From: Bacteroidales bacterium
GTDB taxonomy: Bacteria > Bacteroidota > Bacteroidia > Bacteroidales > JAADJA01
Reading direction: 5' to 3'
DNA length: 5,644 nt
Assembly (NCBI GenBank): GCA_029934735.1
Contig: JAOZLR010000183.1
Location: 1 to 5,644, forward strand
Shown: positions 5,411 through 5,644 of the stretch, piece by piece
Layout of the letters: each line of letters opens with the position of its first letter
Numbering within the stretch: position 1 is the stretch's first letter
Position numbers and translations under genes: made by a program
Notes under the pieces: generated by a model
The model's input: the letters and a program-made list of their open reading frames with translations, nothing else
What the model was told of the DNA's origin: nothing
Databases searched by the model: none

Positions 5411-5644
5411 ATGAACGATGAAAACAAAATAATAGCAATTGGAAATATCAAAAATATGATATTTTCATTTCGTGGGTTACAAGTAATGATTGATAGAGAT
5501 TTGGCTGAATTATATGGAGTTCCAACCAAGAGATTAAATGAACAAGTAAAGAGAAATTCAAATAGATTTCCTGAAAGTTTTCGATTTCAACTAATTGATA
5601 ATGAAAAAAATGAACTGGTCGCAAATTGCGACCGGTTTAAAAAA
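5411..5644 (+). CDS. ORF6N-domain protein, N-terminal part (cut by window edge)
   Basis: An open frame of 78 codons runs from the ATG at 5411 through the window end. After a short lead (MNDENKIIAIGNIKNMIFSF), residues 21-78 match the ORF6N domain: RGLQVMIDRDLAELYGVPTK, then RLNEQVKRN, RFPESFRFQL and ELVANCDRFK. RG.QVM.D.DLAELYGV..K.LNEQVKRN..RFP is the family signature. ORF6N is a small DNA-binding-type domain related to phage KilA-N/Bro proteins and is found in prophages and as stand-alone genes in many Bacteroidota. The exact function is not established. The ATG is chosen because the domain begins about 17 residues later and a good promoter lies upstream. The C-terminal part, which usually varies between family members, is not visible. 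The gene is divergent from lysS and has a strong palindrome within codons 67-77. Confidence 0.92.
   Translation, partial: MNDENKIIAIGNIKNMIFSFRGLQVMIDRDLAELYGVPTKRLNEQVKRNSNRFPESFRFQLIDNEKNELVANCDRFKK
5611..5639. repeat. Long palindrome inside the ORF6N coding sequence
   Basis: GGTCGCAA (5617-5624) and TTGCGACC (5626-5633) are perfect 8-base arms around a single A. Outward pairing continues through 5611-5616 with 5634-5639 with only two G-T steps, giving up to 14 pairs on the plus-strand RNA. The segment encodes ELVANCDRF, a conserved piece of the domain, so at least part of the symmetry may be a side effect of codon choice. The A-rich sequence after it does not fit a terminator on the plus strand. 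Confidence 0.6.

Overview
The window looks like chromosomal DNA from an AT-rich member of the Bacteroidota, probably Bacteroidales or a relative. Four things point there. The large outer-membrane protein joins a carboxypeptidase-regulatory-like domain to a DUF5686 barrel, an architecture typical of this phylum. The lysyl-tRNA synthetase carries the long C-terminal tail usual in this phylum. Start codons lack Shine-Dalgarno sequences and follow A-rich leaders. TAnnTTTG boxes, the Bacteroidota -7 promoter element, lie upstream of all four genes.

Layout: (1) 1-385, minus strand: the first 128 codons of an exported YncE-like beta-propeller/phosphoesterase, cut by the window edge. (2) 386-580: a divergent promoter region in which both start codons follow the same kind of leader, a TAnnTTTG box running into a TTTTGTT..AACAAAA inverted repeat. 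(3) 581-3079, plus strand: a complete 832-residue DUF5686 outer-membrane protein whose stop codon lies inside a probable terminator hairpin. (4) 3080-3289: a gap that holds the C-terminal end of a HicA-type toxin gene with no start and no HicB partner, so it is a relic. (5) 3290-5005, minus strand: a complete lysS, transcribed toward the DUF5686 gene. (6) 5006-5410: a 405-bp gap with the lysS promoter, an imperfect hairpin with a promoter-like box before it, a 12-bp palindrome and the promoter of the next gene. (7) 5411-5644, plus strand: the start of an ORF6N-domain gene, cut by the window edge, with a strong palindrome inside the coding sequence.

The genes do not form one pathway. Two envelope or export genes are divergently transcribed from a shared promoter region. 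A housekeeping translation gene follows, and phage- or toxin-antitoxin-type elements (hicA relic, ORF6N gene) sit on both sides of it. I see no clear new multi-gene system. The best leads are the matched palindromic leaders at 394-409 and 558-577, the hicA relic, and the structured region leading into the ORF6N gene.
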